A stretch of DNA of 54,897 nucleotides from Aplysia californica. Taxonomy: Eukaryota > Mollusca > Gastropoda > Aplysiida > Aplysiidae. Positions 21,801-31,862 of the stretch are shown piece after piece. Location of the stretch: the NCBI RefSeq assembly GCF_000002075.1, contig NW_004797628.1, positions 608,535 through 663,431 of the forward strand. Reading direction: 5' to 3'. The notes below the pieces were generated by a model. That model worked only from the letters and a program-made list of their open reading frames with translations, made no database searches and was not told where the DNA came from. Numbering within the stretch: position 1 is the first letter of the stretch; every line of letters begins with the position of its first letter. The translations under genes and the position numbers were made by a program.

Positions 21801-24800
21801 TGATTTTCTGTACCTGGGTTTGTTCACATATATAAGATCTACAGAAATTTGTTCATTCTTTTAATCAGAGCAGCAGTCCAACTGAGTCTGCTGGAGTCTG
21901 GTGACTCAAATTTTTTTGGTCTCTTATCTCGGGGGGGGGGGGGGTTCTGAGAAAGTCTACAATGGGTTGGCTTATCTGAGAAAGGTTGTGATCCAGGTTC
22001 TGGGTTTTTGCAATGGTAATAAGATTATAGTTCCCTTTGTTGTGTGGTCAATAGAGTTGCTGTATTTTTATTTTTTTTAATCGTTCAATCTTTCATCCTC
22101 AGAAATTTGGTGATGTGGAAAATGTGACTGTATTAAAAGACCGCAGTTCTGGGGAAAACAAGGGGTTTGGATATGTTCGTTTCTTCAGGCCCATCCATGC
22201 TGCTCTTGCTTATGAGAACTGTGACAGCTGTAAGTATTGTTCAGTTGTGGCTCGTGGGAAAGATATTGTAGTCATTTTTGTTTATGATGAAGTGTCTTTT
22301 TGTTGTGAACAAAGTGACTTGCTTTTTACTCGTTTTCTGTTACACTCCAAGCTGCCTACCTCTTGCACTAAAAAATTGTGACCATCGACGCTAACATTTA
22401 TATTTGTCCTTTTTTTTTTGGTTCTTTTTTTTTTGTTGCTATACCGCTTTTAGTTGTCAAGGGGTGATTGCAGAACAGCGCTGATTCTTTTAACGTGAAA
22501 CTTATTGTGTAGAGTGTAAAGATTAGTTGTAAAAAGGGTATAGAAACACTTCCTTAAGCCATGGAATTGGCACGGTTTTCAGATTATTTTAAAAAAAATA
22601 TGTTGGAAAGTTACTTGTTAACCTTATCCGTACGCCCTGGGGTCATTTTGTACCCCCGGGGTTGTTTTCTTCACATTTTAGAGAATACTTCTAGTGCGAA
22701 GATCTCTTTGAAACTTTCAGTAGTTCTAAAAAAATCATTTTAACAGACTGCTATGCAAAGCGTACGGATCGGATTAACGAGTTAATTTCCTCTTTGGAAA
22801 GCGGTGGCACAGAGTTCCCCATATCGTATGGATACGATAGTGAGACACGGTGTACGGATAGGGTTAAGAAGGCTTAATTAAGCTTATGTTTTAGTCCCAG
22901 GATGTACAGGAATATAGGTATACTATACATTAAACTGAAAAGAAGCAAATATAGGAATCATGAATGAATGTTCTGCATTTATTCTGTAAAACAAATTTAT
23001 ACACAGATCACTGCAAAAATATTAAAATCGGATTCCTTTCTAGGTCTTCACCACTGCTGAATAGTTTTAGATCTATATTGCTGTCATCATCAGTCTCTAC
23101 TCAAATTCATGAACAATCACTGCTGTCTTTGCTGTGCTTCTCACGTGCTAGGCGACTGTTGTGATCCAGACACGATTGTCATACGTACAGCTGTTGTCAA
23201 CCACCCAAAATTGTTTAAATATTCTCACTTCAACGGACAAAAAGCTTTCTCAAAGACCTTACACATTCAATCAACACTTGTATTTTATCAACTAACACCA
23301 AACCAAATGTAAAAACTTCAATTAAACCAAGCAAAACATGATAGGAATAAATGATGGAAGAAACAATTAGAAACACCAGTGAATGCTGACAGCCTTCTGG
23401 GTTTCCCGACTAGCACTGTGAGCTGTGTTCCTTATTTAATGAGTTAAAAGTGCTAGTGTCACTTACCAGAGAGGGTGAGATTAACAACCCCCCCCCCCCC
23501 CCCCCACCCCAAAAAAAGGGGGAAAAGTGCTGGTCCCTTTTTGTGTTGTTAGGAATAACATACTCTTACTATTTTTAATTGCAATGTGCTATTTGTATGT
23601 GTATTTTTATTCATTGCAGCTTATAGACCCAAGTTTGCAGAACCACAGCGATCGAGGGATGAAAGAGACGAAATTGAAAATCACGGTTATACAGGAGCCG
23701 GTATGTAAGCTCTGTGTCTAGAAACTTTGTATAGCAATGCCAATGAAAATCAAATTTTTTCGCTTTAGCCCTTTTTTATTTGGTACCTAAGAAAGAATTT
23801 TCAATTCTAAGAATTATGCTTCTTGAATTTTAAGAATCGGTTAATAAATAAAAAAAGTTATGAGGCTGTAAAGGTCAGTAAAATGTGGGTGACCCACATA
23901 TAGGAAAATACTCCTAAAAGTAGACCACGCATTAGCAGATTCTGTAAGAAAATCGACGATGTCTCAGTAATAAATTTGAGAGTTAGAAAGAAACTTGGCT
24001 GTCTGATGTAGTTTTCGGTGGAGAAATCATATCTGCAGTCTGATTTACTAACCATTTTGTATTTATTTTGTTATAATTAAAATTTTGGTTTACATATTAC
24101 GGTTGTGCGAAAAAAGGGTTTCAGGATGAGAGCATTTTATTAATAGCATGGGATCTTTTAGAATATGTTGGCAGCGTGACTTAATAACAGCAAAGCTTTC
24201 TCTGATGACTTTAGACCATGCCAACCTTAAAATAAAAGTTAATTCAGTCGAGCATGCCGTACAATTAAAAAATTTTTCCAGATGAGACGCGAACACTTAG
24301 CTCGCCTCGGAATACCCCCGTTGCGATGTTACATGGGAACAGAGAGAAAAACTACCAGATGCGCCCACCAGGCATTGCCCTATTTAAAGTGACCAATGAA
24401 CGGGCTCAGAATAGTCATGCTAGGATTTGTAGGTCACATACATTTGCCGAGGGAGTGGGGGGAAATTTGGATAGGGGGATAGTCGTGCATTTGTGATTGG
24501 GTCTAAACAACTACTTGACACTGAACATTCAAATTTGAGGACACTATAGAGAAAAGATAGATCTTTTACCTTCTCGAAGTTGAAATTCAAGCTCCTTATA
24601 GTTTTCGGTATACATGATACGAAAGTGTTCTCGACACCAAATGTATAGGTTAATATATGTGTACGAACTTCGTCCACATATCATTAGTTTGTCCTGTTTT
24701 CTTGGTTGCCAAGTTTCATTCGCATTGGTCCAGAAATAGAGCAGACTGAGGTTGAGAAAGTAAGTCACTTACGTTCTGACGCGGTCCAAAAATTTACCCG

Positions 24801-27800
24801 CAAACGGGGACCAAATTTTTGCCGCGCGCGGAAGCCCGATTGGCATTGCTACTTTGTATTAATACTTTTGTACAGCACCATGCTGTTGGTTCCAATACAA
24901 AATGTGGTAGTGAATGGTGTAATCTTTCTCATACGTAATGTTTCATATCTTTTTAACATAAGTGTTGAGCTTTCCTGCTTCTGAGTGGCATGTTGAAGTG
25001 TTTAATTTAATTGAGAAAGGATCTGTTATTTGAGACATTTTCCATAATTGTCTATGATTATTGTTATTCTCTAAGCTGTATCTAACACAGAATTTTAACA
25101 GCCATTATAGTGGTGAATTGGTGAATGACAGTGTCACTGTGAACAACACTGAAATATTGGGACTGATATGCACTTGATCTGAAAAGATGTATACCTGCAG
25201 TTGTAGAATGGGGAGAGCTCATGAAATAAAAAATCGGAAATAGATATTATATTCCGCCCCCACCCCACCCCCCAATATTGTTAAGATACACTTCTTATTT
25301 GTAAAATATTTTTTGTATTATTTTTCAAACCCTGTTAACTTTTATATGTTCCAGGCCAAAAGAGAATGTATGAAGAAGACTTTGGTGGTTTTCATGGAAA
25401 TTATAACATGGACTCCACTGGGTTTCAAGGTAAGTGACTCAACCGTGAGAAAAGCGTAGGCTGCTTGAGGTGTTACTGGCACTGATTTGAACCACTCATT
25501 GATCTAATATAATTTATATGCTTAAATTATTGGAGGCTTATCATATTTGCCTTTATTGTGTGTGTTTGTATTTTCCTATACATACTTTCAGTAGGGCTGT
25601 GATATATCTTCAGAGAATTTCACCAGTGTTGTTTTCCTGAACTGTCAATGTTTCAGAAAGTTTTTAAAATTTGATTGATACGATTGGAAATTTGGTTTAT
25701 CTGTCATTGGTGACTTTTTAAAAGTTAATGGGTGTTTTGAATTTGATGTTACTACATTTTTGACAAAGCTGTATTGCAACAAAGATTATTTTATTCTTAA
25801 GTAAAATGCCACTTATTTTGCCTTGATAATGATATTAGACTGCATTCTTATTATATTGTTTGTAACATATGTCCTAGTTCTGCAGCCAAATCTATTTTTG
25901 CCTCCTCACAGGATTTAGACCTGGTTCCAATTCTGGGGGGCCAGGCCCCAGAGAGATGCTGGCTGATTATTCCACCACCTCCAGCACTTCTCGGCTAGTC
26001 ATCCAGGCCCCCATTGGTCTCACTCAAGGATATCTAGTAAAACTGTTCAGTCTTATTCCGGGCATGGAATACTGCGACCTGAATGAAACGACAGGTAAGA
26101 AATGTGAGGTATCGTGGTGAAATCAGGCGCTCGTCAAAATTAATGAAAGTGAAGAAACTGGCATTTTCCCATAGGTTTTGGAATTTTTATCGAATTTTTG
26201 TTTTTTGGCTCAACACCGTACATGCTCTTTTAAGAACTTATTTCTGTGTGGGTTTTACTGAACAATGTCGATTAAAGGCATAACGGATGTAAATTTTCAG
26301 TTTCCACGGACTCTCAAGCTAAGGAAATTTTGGCAGCCATTTTGTCGCTAAATTTTCCTCTTAAACCAGGCCACACCCCCATCTCCTTTTTTCGCCAATA
26401 TCTTGACTTGGAGAAAAGATAAATGGATTTTTTTTTCATCAAAAGCAAGGCAAATGGACAGGCTTTAACTCTTTACAATCACACAGCCAGCAGTACAAAA
26501 ATACCCCATCTGGTCACCCAGCCAGGAGAGCGACTGCAACAGACTTCTCAGGCCAGGTGACCGGAACGGATAATTTTCACTGGCACGTTATTGCGCCAAG
26601 GGACTGCAAAGTGTTAAATTGATACCAATAACTCCATATGCCCCAAATTGACGAGTGCCTGATTCCACCGCGCCGTGACACAAACTATATTCTGTATTCA
26701 AAGAAAGATATATAGTTGTTTTTATCTGGAACCAGTAGCTTGTCTCTCGTCATTTTGTCTGCGGATAGTATAATAATTCACTTTCAGTGTTTAAAATATG
26801 CTGACCTCTTATCTTAGTTAAAGTAAGAGATTGAAGAAAACTCAAAAATTTTTATCGGATTTACTGATTTTTTAATCATTTGAAATTCCCAGAAAGAATA
26901 TTAACACTTCGCCATCACAAGGCTCATATAGTAAAAATCCTTGTCATCAAAGGCAAAGGCATTTTGGGGAAAATCCAAAGAAACTGGGAGGTAAACATCG
27001 CCGATCAGCGAGATGTGATGGCAAAGTGTTAAAGAGATTAATATATATCAACAGTATCCTTTTAAAAAATTAGTTTTGTGCTTTATATTGTTGTGCTCAT
27101 TTTCATGTTCCCAACATTTTTTTCTTTTCGTATGGTGTGTAGGTATTGCCTATGCCCGTTACAGCAGCCCCCAATGTGCTGCCTATGCAAGAGACAAGCT
27201 GCACGGATTTGAGTATCCTCTTGGCAGTGCACTGCATGTACAGCTGGCGGAGGACAGTGCCAGACAAGAGTATCCCATGAACGTAGATAGTGGATACGCT
27301 TCGGGATATGGAAAGTAAGTGAAGTCCAATTTTATTTCTCAATATTTTAGTCTGCTTCATGGTTTGTGCACTGGGATGTTATCTGTAAGTGCAGGATTTT
27401 TTTCTGTGCATATGTATGTTCTTTGTTAGTTCATAGAGTGGAATACTTGTGTTTATATTTCTAAAGGAAAACTGAATATTTTAAATGGTTTCTGGTAGTG
27501 AAATGTCCTTGTTTAGCTCTTGCTTGTTTAAGAGAAAGGGGAATAGTGGTCTGGGCGATATTGCTGTAATTTCAAGCCAATATTTATCTTCAGTGCCTGT
27601 GAAAGGCAGAACCCCATTAATGTCCCGTGATCAGTTGTTGTAAGTCAAACTGGGGTGGAGGATCTCAACACTATAGTTAGCTTCTTCACTTCCATTATTT
27701 AACCATAATTGACAAAAAAAGAAAAATTGATTCTGAATATTTCTCCCAAACAACTGTGAGCACACATCACTTGCAGTTTTCTCATTTTTTAAATGGAAGG

Positions 27801-30295
27801 GTGGCTATCACTGGAGATAAAAATATACTTTAGAATGCACCATCTCTTTATTCCAGTTCCCAGTTTGGAAACTATGGTCAGTCTTCATTTGGACTGGACA
27901 GTATGGATGTTCGCCAGAAGGTAAGTGCAATGACTATATATTATCCTGAGAAGTAAGCTAATGAGTTGCAAAAAAAATTATGAATTTTCAATCTATTGAA
28001 TTTTGTTAAACTATATATAGAAGAAAGGGAAGTCTGCTGGTTTTAAAGCTTTTATATATGTTATATTATCCCTATTTTTATGAAACATTTCAGAATCATA
28101 CGTTTCTGTAACGCATTTTACGAATACAGTAAAACTTGTATTAAAAACTTTCAATGGGACTGCCTTGTCATGATGCACACATACAAAGAAAAGTCATTCT
28201 TGAAAAATAATAGAAAATTGGCACAGAAAAAAAAATATTGTTGAAGTAGTTTCTAAGTCTCGCAACCATGACAATTATACAAAATTATGAATAACAGTGT
28301 AGGCCTATTTTATTTATTTTGGATGTCTATTTCTTTATTATGCTTTGAAGATGGAAGCTCCTCTCTGACACACTTGTGTGCCCAGTATTCTTTCTCCTGC
28401 TTTTTTATGTCATGTACTAACTGATTTGAAATCCATGCGACTACATTTACTATACATCCTCTCTGAGGGGAAAATGTAACCCATTACCCAGCATGTCAAT
28501 ACACAGAGCTGTAGGTTCAGCTGCACAGACTCTGCCCATCATATGGGACCTCTGAACCATTTAATGGATTATTCTGCTCCAATTTTGTAATTACATGAAG
28601 ATTTCTAGGTCGTCAACACATTAGATTGTTCAAAAGTGTCTCAGCCATAACAGTAATTACTCACAATGGTTGTGATTTTCTTTTCTTCTTTTCAGGCTGC
28701 TATGATATTAGAGAAAGCAGGAATCAACCCCCAGAACTTGCTGAACTTGTCCTCTGCCAGTTCCTCTGGTTTGGGTTCTGTTGGAGATGGTAGAAAAGAA
28801 AGGGTGCTCTACTGTAATGTCTCCCTTCCACCACCGCAGCCCACTGTCCAAGATGATGGAAAAAATCTGGCTCAAAGATTGTTCATTGTTTGTCAGCCCT
28901 CTGGAGTGTCCGAGCGTGTTCTGAAGGATGCCTTCTGCAGATTTGGAAACCTGATCGACGTCTACTTGTTGTCAGGTTGGTATACTTTTTTATTTTTTGG
29001 GGTACGGTGTGTCTTTAGGTGTTGAACTGTTCTGGGTTGTCACTTAAAAGGTGTTCTTGTCTTGTATTGTCGGGAGAAGAAGTGCTGCATACTTGCAGTG
29101 TCTATACAAAGAATACATATTTATCCAGTACACTTGAAATTTAACTCTACTCAGGATGATTTTTTTGTTTTCAGCAGTGTAACAATGTTGGATAATGTGT
29201 AAGAGTACAGCTTTTTAATAATGTTCTTTATGATAAAGCATTGTGTATAGGAAAAACAGTTTTATATATATATATATATATCTTTTATAGTGTGCAGGGA
29301 TGCCACTTTTCTGCTTTTTCCCCGGTATTTTGATCCTGATCCGCTGTTCCGTTTTTGAGATCGAGATAATATCTATAGTTCTCTATGTACACCCTTTGGG
29401 TTTCAAATTGGTATTCATATGTTAGCGAGACCGTGGCGAGTGGATTTTCAGCTATTTTCAAAAATGTTTAGTGGCGTCCCTGAGTGTGCTACGACATAAG
29501 GTACACAGTCAAACTTATGTAGTTTATAAATTCATGATGACTTTTTATCTGCTCTGTAGTCCCAGAATGAATTTGGTATTGTCCTGAACTCAAATCTGCC
29601 ATAATAAGCTAATGACACTCCTTTTGTTATTTACAGCAGTTTTGAGGAAAATATTTTTTGTCAGCGTAATCATTTAAAAATAGAATTCTTCTGAAATTTG
29701 AATTCTAATTATTAAAAAACTAGTCACAGTTTCACTTTGATTTTTTCTTACAATTAGGGTAACTGGTCTTGCTTTAGATTTAGTTAGTTAAAACATTTGA
29801 CGCGAAAATGATAAAAGGCATTTTGTCAGCTTATGTCTGAAATACTGTTTCCATTTGTTCAAATTCAAAGCCAAGGAGTACCATTATGTATTATTCTCTT
29901 TGAAGTTAAAATTGTATTTCTTCCTGCTGATATTGGGAGTTTAATCCAGACAGCTTTATATGGCTTTTTGTTGTACACAGGGCAGTGTACTCCTTAAGTT
30001 GTTTTGCGCTAGTCTGTGATCTAATTAGTACAAATAGAAAAATTAGCTTTAATCTGTGAGCAAAGTAGTCCAAATGAAAATAATAAATGTTCTTTTTCAC
30101 AATTTTATAGGTCGCAACTATGGCTATGCAAAGTATGCTTCAAAGGAGAGTGCAATGAAAGCTATCGACACCTTACACGGCCAGTCTTTGGGAGGACAGA
30201 AGATCAAAGTGCTGGAGGCTGAGCCACCAAAAGCTCACCAAGGGCATCAGGGACTTCAGGGGGACGAGGGCCCTTCAAAGAAACAAAGGCTGTGA
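9656..30295 (+). CDS. RBM45: RNA-binding protein 45 (RBM45), 11 coding exons, 518 aa
   Basis: The coding exons are 9656-9821, 20501-20598, 21367-21492, 22103-22229, 23620-23700, 25355-25429, 25912-26094, 27143-27314, 27857-27920, 28696-28975 and 30111-30295. All have GT/AG ends and matching phases, summing to 1557 nt. The product aligns along its whole length with vertebrate RBM45 (human 476 aa). It has four RRMs at about residues 15-93, 111-185, 251-320 and 424-495, a Gly/Ser/Tyr-rich linker (200-245, 330-365), and a basic C-terminal end (SKKQRL) like the NKRQRTY end of the human protein. The family is known for binding GA-rich RNA in neurons and other cells and for shuttling through the nucleus. 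An in-frame ATG at 9641 would add five residues. The 9656 ATG has A at -3 and is preferred. Intron 1 (10.7 kb) is a transposon nest. Confidence 0.95.
10545..10735 (+). repeat. Dispersed repeat with CACCCGGGTGAGAATAG palindromes
   Basis: Contains GTGGCTATTCTCACC, GGGTGAGACTTGCCAGC, GTGAAACAAGACCTG and CTGTCTATCGGTGTGG. The same blocks occur in reverse order and strand at 18350-18525. A shorter related palindrome lies at 11300-11345. Confidence 0.8.
10690..10711. repeat. (TCTAGA)n short run
   Basis: Alternating TCTAGA/GATCT. Similar runs occur near 6274, 9857, 9942, 15777, 18645, 19047 and 47083. Confidence 0.85.
11207..11250. repeat. CACAGAATTC palindrome copy at the foldback centre
   Basis: CACAGAATTCTATA and, after a short loop, AGTGTAGAATTCTGTGG. 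It is the same palindrome family as 6196-6228. Confidence 0.75.
11988..12455. mobile_element. Inverted-repeat element with tandem GGTAACCGGGCACCTAG termini
   Basis: The left end carries two tandem ~40-bp copies of a unit containing GGCACCTAGCCTCAGT and GTAACCG. The right end carries inverted copies (ACTGAGACTAGGTGCCCGG and CGGTTACCGTGTA), also tandem. It accounts for the extra length of the right arm of the foldback, so it inserted after that arm existed. The superfamily is not identified and no clear target duplication is seen. Confidence 0.65.
12735..12785 (+). repeat. Direct repeat of foldback left-arm segment
   Basis: GGGGGGCATGCCC…CCTG(G/T)TTTT…CCATAATTT recurs here in the same orientation as at about 10115-10160. 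The stretch 12925-12982 also repeats foldback-arm sequence (CATTTTTTCTTTGTTTTTGT). Confidence 0.65.
13281..14256. mobile_element. 976-bp terminal-inverted-repeat element inserted in the LINE
   Basis: It has perfect 14-bp terminal inverted repeats, CAGACCTGCCACTC … GAGTGGCAGGTCTG. The 6-bp duplication CGTCAG flanks it (13275-13280 and 14257-14262); a 7-bp reading, GCGTCAG, is also possible. The reverse-transcriptase sequence of the LINE is interrupted exactly here. Both subterminal regions are packed with ATCCCGAT/ATCCTGAT repeats. No transposase is recognised. A 6-7 bp duplication would fit P- or Dada-type elements, but the superfamily is left open. It carries a C21 tract (14119-14139). Confidence 0.85.
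14119..14139. repeat. C21 homopolymer
   Basis: Twenty-one consecutive C inside the 976-bp element. Confidence 0.9.
15446..15462 (+). repeat. Solo CCACAGAATTCTACACT half-site
   Basis: An exact 17-bp match to the reverse complement of 11234-11250. No partner half lies next to it. Confidence 0.7.
15463..16497. other. RBM45 intron 1 sequence, nothing recognised
   Basis: AT-rich, with TCTAGA runs near 15680 and 15777. The stretch GCGAGGCTTCGCGTTGC near 15565 resembles 7230-7245, upstream of the hAT element. No coding signal. Confidence 0.5.
16498..17072. repeat. Tandem repeat, three units of about 180-205 bp
   Basis: Units lie at 16498-16701, 16702-16894 and 16895-17072. Each starts CCGCACACAGTA and contains TGGTCTCTT, TTACGGATCAAAT, CCTGTTACAATTC and AAAGCGCG-like blocks, ending ATTCGTCAGATCTGGAATCTT. 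Units shorten toward the right by small deletions. It is followed by an AT run (17089-17102). Confidence 0.9.
17103..18349. other. RBM45 intron 1 sequence, nothing recognised
   Basis: No coding, RNA or terminal-repeat signal is seen; short frames lack homology. Confidence 0.5.
18350..18525 (-). repeat. Reverse copy of the CACCCGGGTGAGAATAG repeat
   Basis: The reverse complement matches 10545-10735, including the CCGATAGACAGT, CAGGTCTTGTTTCAC, GCTGGCAAGTCTCACC and TTTTTATTCTCACCC blocks. Confidence 0.8.
18667..19841. mobile_element. Second copy of the CAG…TGCCACTC element, split by a pogo-like element
   Basis: Starts TTGCCACTCATCCCGATTTA and ends CATAGAGTGGCAG, as in the 976-bp element at 13281. 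It carries the same subterminal ATCCCGAT/CATCCCGATTTT repeats and a TCCGTCTGTTACG block. The outermost bases are decayed and no target duplication is clear. A pogo/Tigger-like element (19120-19679) lies inside it. Confidence 0.75.
19120..19679 (+). mobile_element. 5'-truncated pogo/Tigger-like element
   Basis: Matches 48313-48792 nearly throughout (CTGGGTAAACAGTGACCACT, GGGAGGGGCCTACGCAAC, GGTGGCCGTCTAAGACAGGT). It ends GGGCAGGTTCGACTG followed by TA. The left terminal repeat is missing. It is nested in the 18667-19841 element and therefore younger. Confidence 0.8.
20190..20375 (+). repeat. SINE-like repeat with hairpin tail
   Basis: The body matches the reverse copy at 6889-7050. The tail GGCGCTCATATGACCTTATG…GAGCGCCGTAAAAC can fold through GGCGCTC/GAGCGCC (20333-20366). 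The same tail ends SINEs elsewhere in the window. Confidence 0.7.
20501..20598 (+). CDS. RBM45: RBM45 exon 2: second half of RRM1
   Basis: 98 bp encoding residues 56-88. IAYIKF is the RNP1 core, followed by EAMQAMEEMNGKAL. Acceptor is ATAACAG|GT; donor is AAAA|GTATGT; leaves phase 0. Confidence 0.92.
21265..21332 (+). repeat. Short CR1/L2-like LINE 3' tail
   Basis: GGCAAAGACAAAGGCTTTC…TTGTGCTATACAAATAGC followed by (ATT)n resembles the 3' end of L2/CR1 elements (GCGCTTTGAGC…GCGCTATATAAATG). It is degenerate. Confidence 0.4.
21367..21492 (+). CDS. RBM45: RBM45 exon 3: RRM1 end and RRM2 start
   Basis: 126 bp, phase 0 at both ends, residues 89-130. It ends the first RRM (VVVANS) and starts RRM2 with RLFVIIPKSFNEQNLQDEFS, matching human RIFVMIPKSYTEEDLREKF. 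Confidence 0.93.
22103..22229 (+). CDS. RBM45: RBM45 exon 4: RRM2 core
   Basis: 127 bp, residues 131-172 plus one base. KGFGYVRF is the RNP1 motif. Acceptor CCTCAG; donor AGCT|GTAAGT. Confidence 0.93.
22618..22867. mobile_element. TTAA-flanked piggyBac-like MITE, 250 bp
   Basis: Starts TTAACCTTATCCGTACG and ends GTGTACGGATAGGGTTAA, giving inverted repeats of about 17 bp and the TTAA ends typical of piggyBac-type elements. A second copy in opposite orientation lies at 37351-37600. It is in RBM45 intron 4 and non-coding. Confidence 0.8.
23488..23505. repeat. C18 homopolymer in RBM45 intron 4
   Basis: Eighteen consecutive C about 115 bp before exon 5. Confidence 0.9.
23620..23700 (+). CDS. RBM45: RBM45 exon 5: linker after RRM2
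   Basis: 81 bp, residues 173-199 plus one base. YRPKFAEPQRSRDERD corresponds to human FRAILAEPKNKASE. Acceptor ATTGCAG; donor GCCG|GTATGT. Confidence 0.88.
23701..25354. other. RBM45 intron 5, nothing recognised
   Basis: About 1.65 kb with no recognised element or gene. A short CGCGCGCG-like run lies near 24820. Open frames on both strands lack homology. Confidence 0.5.
25355..25429 (+). CDS. RBM45: RBM45 exon 6: Gly/Tyr-rich linker
   Basis: 75 bp, residues 200-224 plus one base. Encodes QKRMYEEDFGGFHGNYN, low complexity. Splice phases (1/1) and consensus ends support it although human similarity is weak here. Confidence 0.85.
25912..26094 (+). CDS. RBM45: RBM45 exon 7: linker and first half of RRM3
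   Basis: 183 bp, residues 225-285 plus one base. RLVIQAPIGLTQGYLVKLFS and IPGMEYCDL match human [30 protein letters not shown]. Confidence 0.93.
26465..26617. mobile_element. Degenerate TTAA-flanked MITE, 153 bp
   Basis: Starts TTAACTCTTTACAATC and ends GACTGCAAAGTGTTAA. The ends are imperfect inverted repeats and resemble the neighbouring element at 26901. Non-coding, in RBM45 intron 7. Confidence 0.55.
26901..27032. mobile_element. TTAA-flanked piggyBac-like MITE, 132 bp
   Basis: Starts TTAACACTTCGCCATCAC and ends GTGATGGCAAAGTGTTAA: 17 of 18 bases pair, with TTAA at both ends. It ends about 110 bp before exon 8. Confidence 0.8.
27143..27314 (+). CDS. RBM45: RBM45 exon 8: second half of RRM3
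   Basis: 172 bp, residues 286-342 plus two bases. GIAYARYSSPQCAAYARDKL and HGFEYPLG match human YAKYKLHGFQYPPG. Acceptor TGTGTAG. Confidence 0.93.
27857..27920 (+). CDS. RBM45: RBM45 exon 9: low-complexity linker
   Basis: 64 bp, residues 343-364, SQFGNYGQSSFGLDSMDVRQ. Joins in phase 2 and leaves in phase 0; sequence conservation is low. Confidence 0.85.
28696..28975 (+). CDS. RBM45: RBM45 exon 10: helix, linker and first half of RRM4
   Basis: 280 bp, residues 365-457 plus one base. AAMILEKAGINPQNLL is a short helical segment. RLFIVCQPSGVSERVLKDAF and CRFGNLIDVYLLSG match human [20 protein letters not shown] and CRFGNLIEVYLVSG. Donor TCAG|GTTGGT. Confidence 0.94.
29295..29482. mobile_element. 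188-bp MITE with CAGGGATGCCACT ends and 6-bp TSD
   Basis: Starts CAGGGATGCCACTTTT and ends AGTGGCGTCCCTG. The 6-bp AGTGTG flanks both ends (29289-29294, 29483-29488). Terminal spacing (CAG, three bases, TGCCACT) and target length agree with the element at 13281. It is in RBM45 intron 10. Confidence 0.75.
30111..30295 (+). CDS. RBM45: RBM45 exon 11: end of RRM4 and C-terminus
   Basis: 185 bp, residues 458-518 and TGA. GRNYGYAKYASKESAMKAI is the RNP1 region (human KNVGYAKYADRISANDAI). The tail ends GPSKKQRL, a short basic signal like that of vertebrate RBM45. Confidence 0.94.
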
Positions 30296-30994
30296 ACTGT
30301 TGAGGTGAGCCGTTAGATTTAGCTAAATATGTTCAGATATGCTAGTAATTATTAAGAACTGTCAAGACGGAGATAACAGTGACTTGTCGAAGACAGCTAA
30401 ACTGACAAAGGCAGTGTGGTCAATTGGAGGAGGTTACAAATCAAGGAGAACACTTGGTGTACCCTTTGTCCAAACAGATATCAAGTGTTCATATGGTGAC
30501 CTTGTTTTCCCAGACAAATGTTTGTCATGGAAGATGGCATCAATTAAAACAAGTTCATTTGAGACTTCATCAGATCCTGATATTTCCCCTTATATCTTAT
30601 CCTGAAGGAGAGTGGATGGTGTTCTATCACATCTTGGACAGGATAGTGGTCTCTCTTGGGGTTATGGAAATACTATTTACTGTACAATACTGCTATCTTA
30701 TTTTGTCTTCTCAGCTATCGTGCATTTAATGAGATGTTTGATGTTCCGGCGAACTATGAGACTCAACTTATCGTAATTGTTCATTTAAAGGGCAGTTTAT
30801 TTTTTGTCATGAAAGGTATGCACAGCTAATATAACAAATAATCTGGTTCCTAATAAAATTTGTGATGGCATCAGTACTGTTACCAAACAAAAATTTTAGG
30901 GGGATTGGCAGCTCATTTTTATTGGAAATTTTTTTAACCTCGACATCTTGTCTAATTTCTTCATGCTTTTGCTCATTTGCTTAATGTGTCCCAT

Positions 30995-31035
30995 GCGCTC
31001 ATAGGACCTTATGCAGTTGTGAGCGCCATAAAACA
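30995..31035 (+). repeat. Solo SINE hairpin tail
   Basis: GCGCTCATAGGACCTTATGC…GAGCGCCATAAAAC, the same tail as at 20333 and 38138. Confidence 0.75.
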
Positions 31036-31862
31036 CTTGCCCAAAAACGAAAAATGTGTAATATCACAGATGTTCTAGCAATTCTGTCCTCACAGAAAGT
31101 TGCAAGAAAAGTTAGCAAAAGTTACAAGAAAAGTTGCAAGATGTATATAGCTTTAAAAAAAATGTCATGGAATTATTGGAATAGGTTGTTGGTATTATCT
31201 TTTGCAATCAAAGTAACCCACATTAGTTTTGTCAGTGAGTACAAACTGTTTGTTCTCTGACACATGCGTCGGGTTGTTATACTCTCGCTGATGTTGGGCA
31301 GATGTGACCAATGTGGTTTGGGGCTGTGCAAATAATCTTGCATCTTTTTGGGGACTTTTTGCACCCCCCCCCAAAAAAAAAAAAGAAATCCTGTAATATT
31401 ACATTATTTGCTCATAATAATAATATGACATTTATATTTCGTAAATGCATGTTACAATCATTGTCCTATGCGCTTTACTTTTACATATTCATGAAAAACA
31501 TGCATACACACATGTGACATAATAATTAAATACGGTACAAGTGGAGCTTTTCCAGAAAAAACTTATGGTGTCATTTTACCACTTTAACGGCACAGGTGAA
31601 ATCAAAATTGAGACTTCATGTCATGTAGCCTAGATGTCTTAATCTACCAGTGTAGAAAGTGCGATATGGCATCATTCGTGCTTTCCGCCCGAAGACTTTG
31701 TTGAGTGTTGGTTATGTTTATAGCAGATGATATATGTGGCACAGTGATTTCCCCACAACTTTTCGGTTTCTTTCGTTTTTCTCAATATATTGGTGGTTGC
31801 TTGAAGCACTTTGTCCAATGTGCTTGAACCTGTTAGCAGAGACCTGTAATTACAGAAATTGA

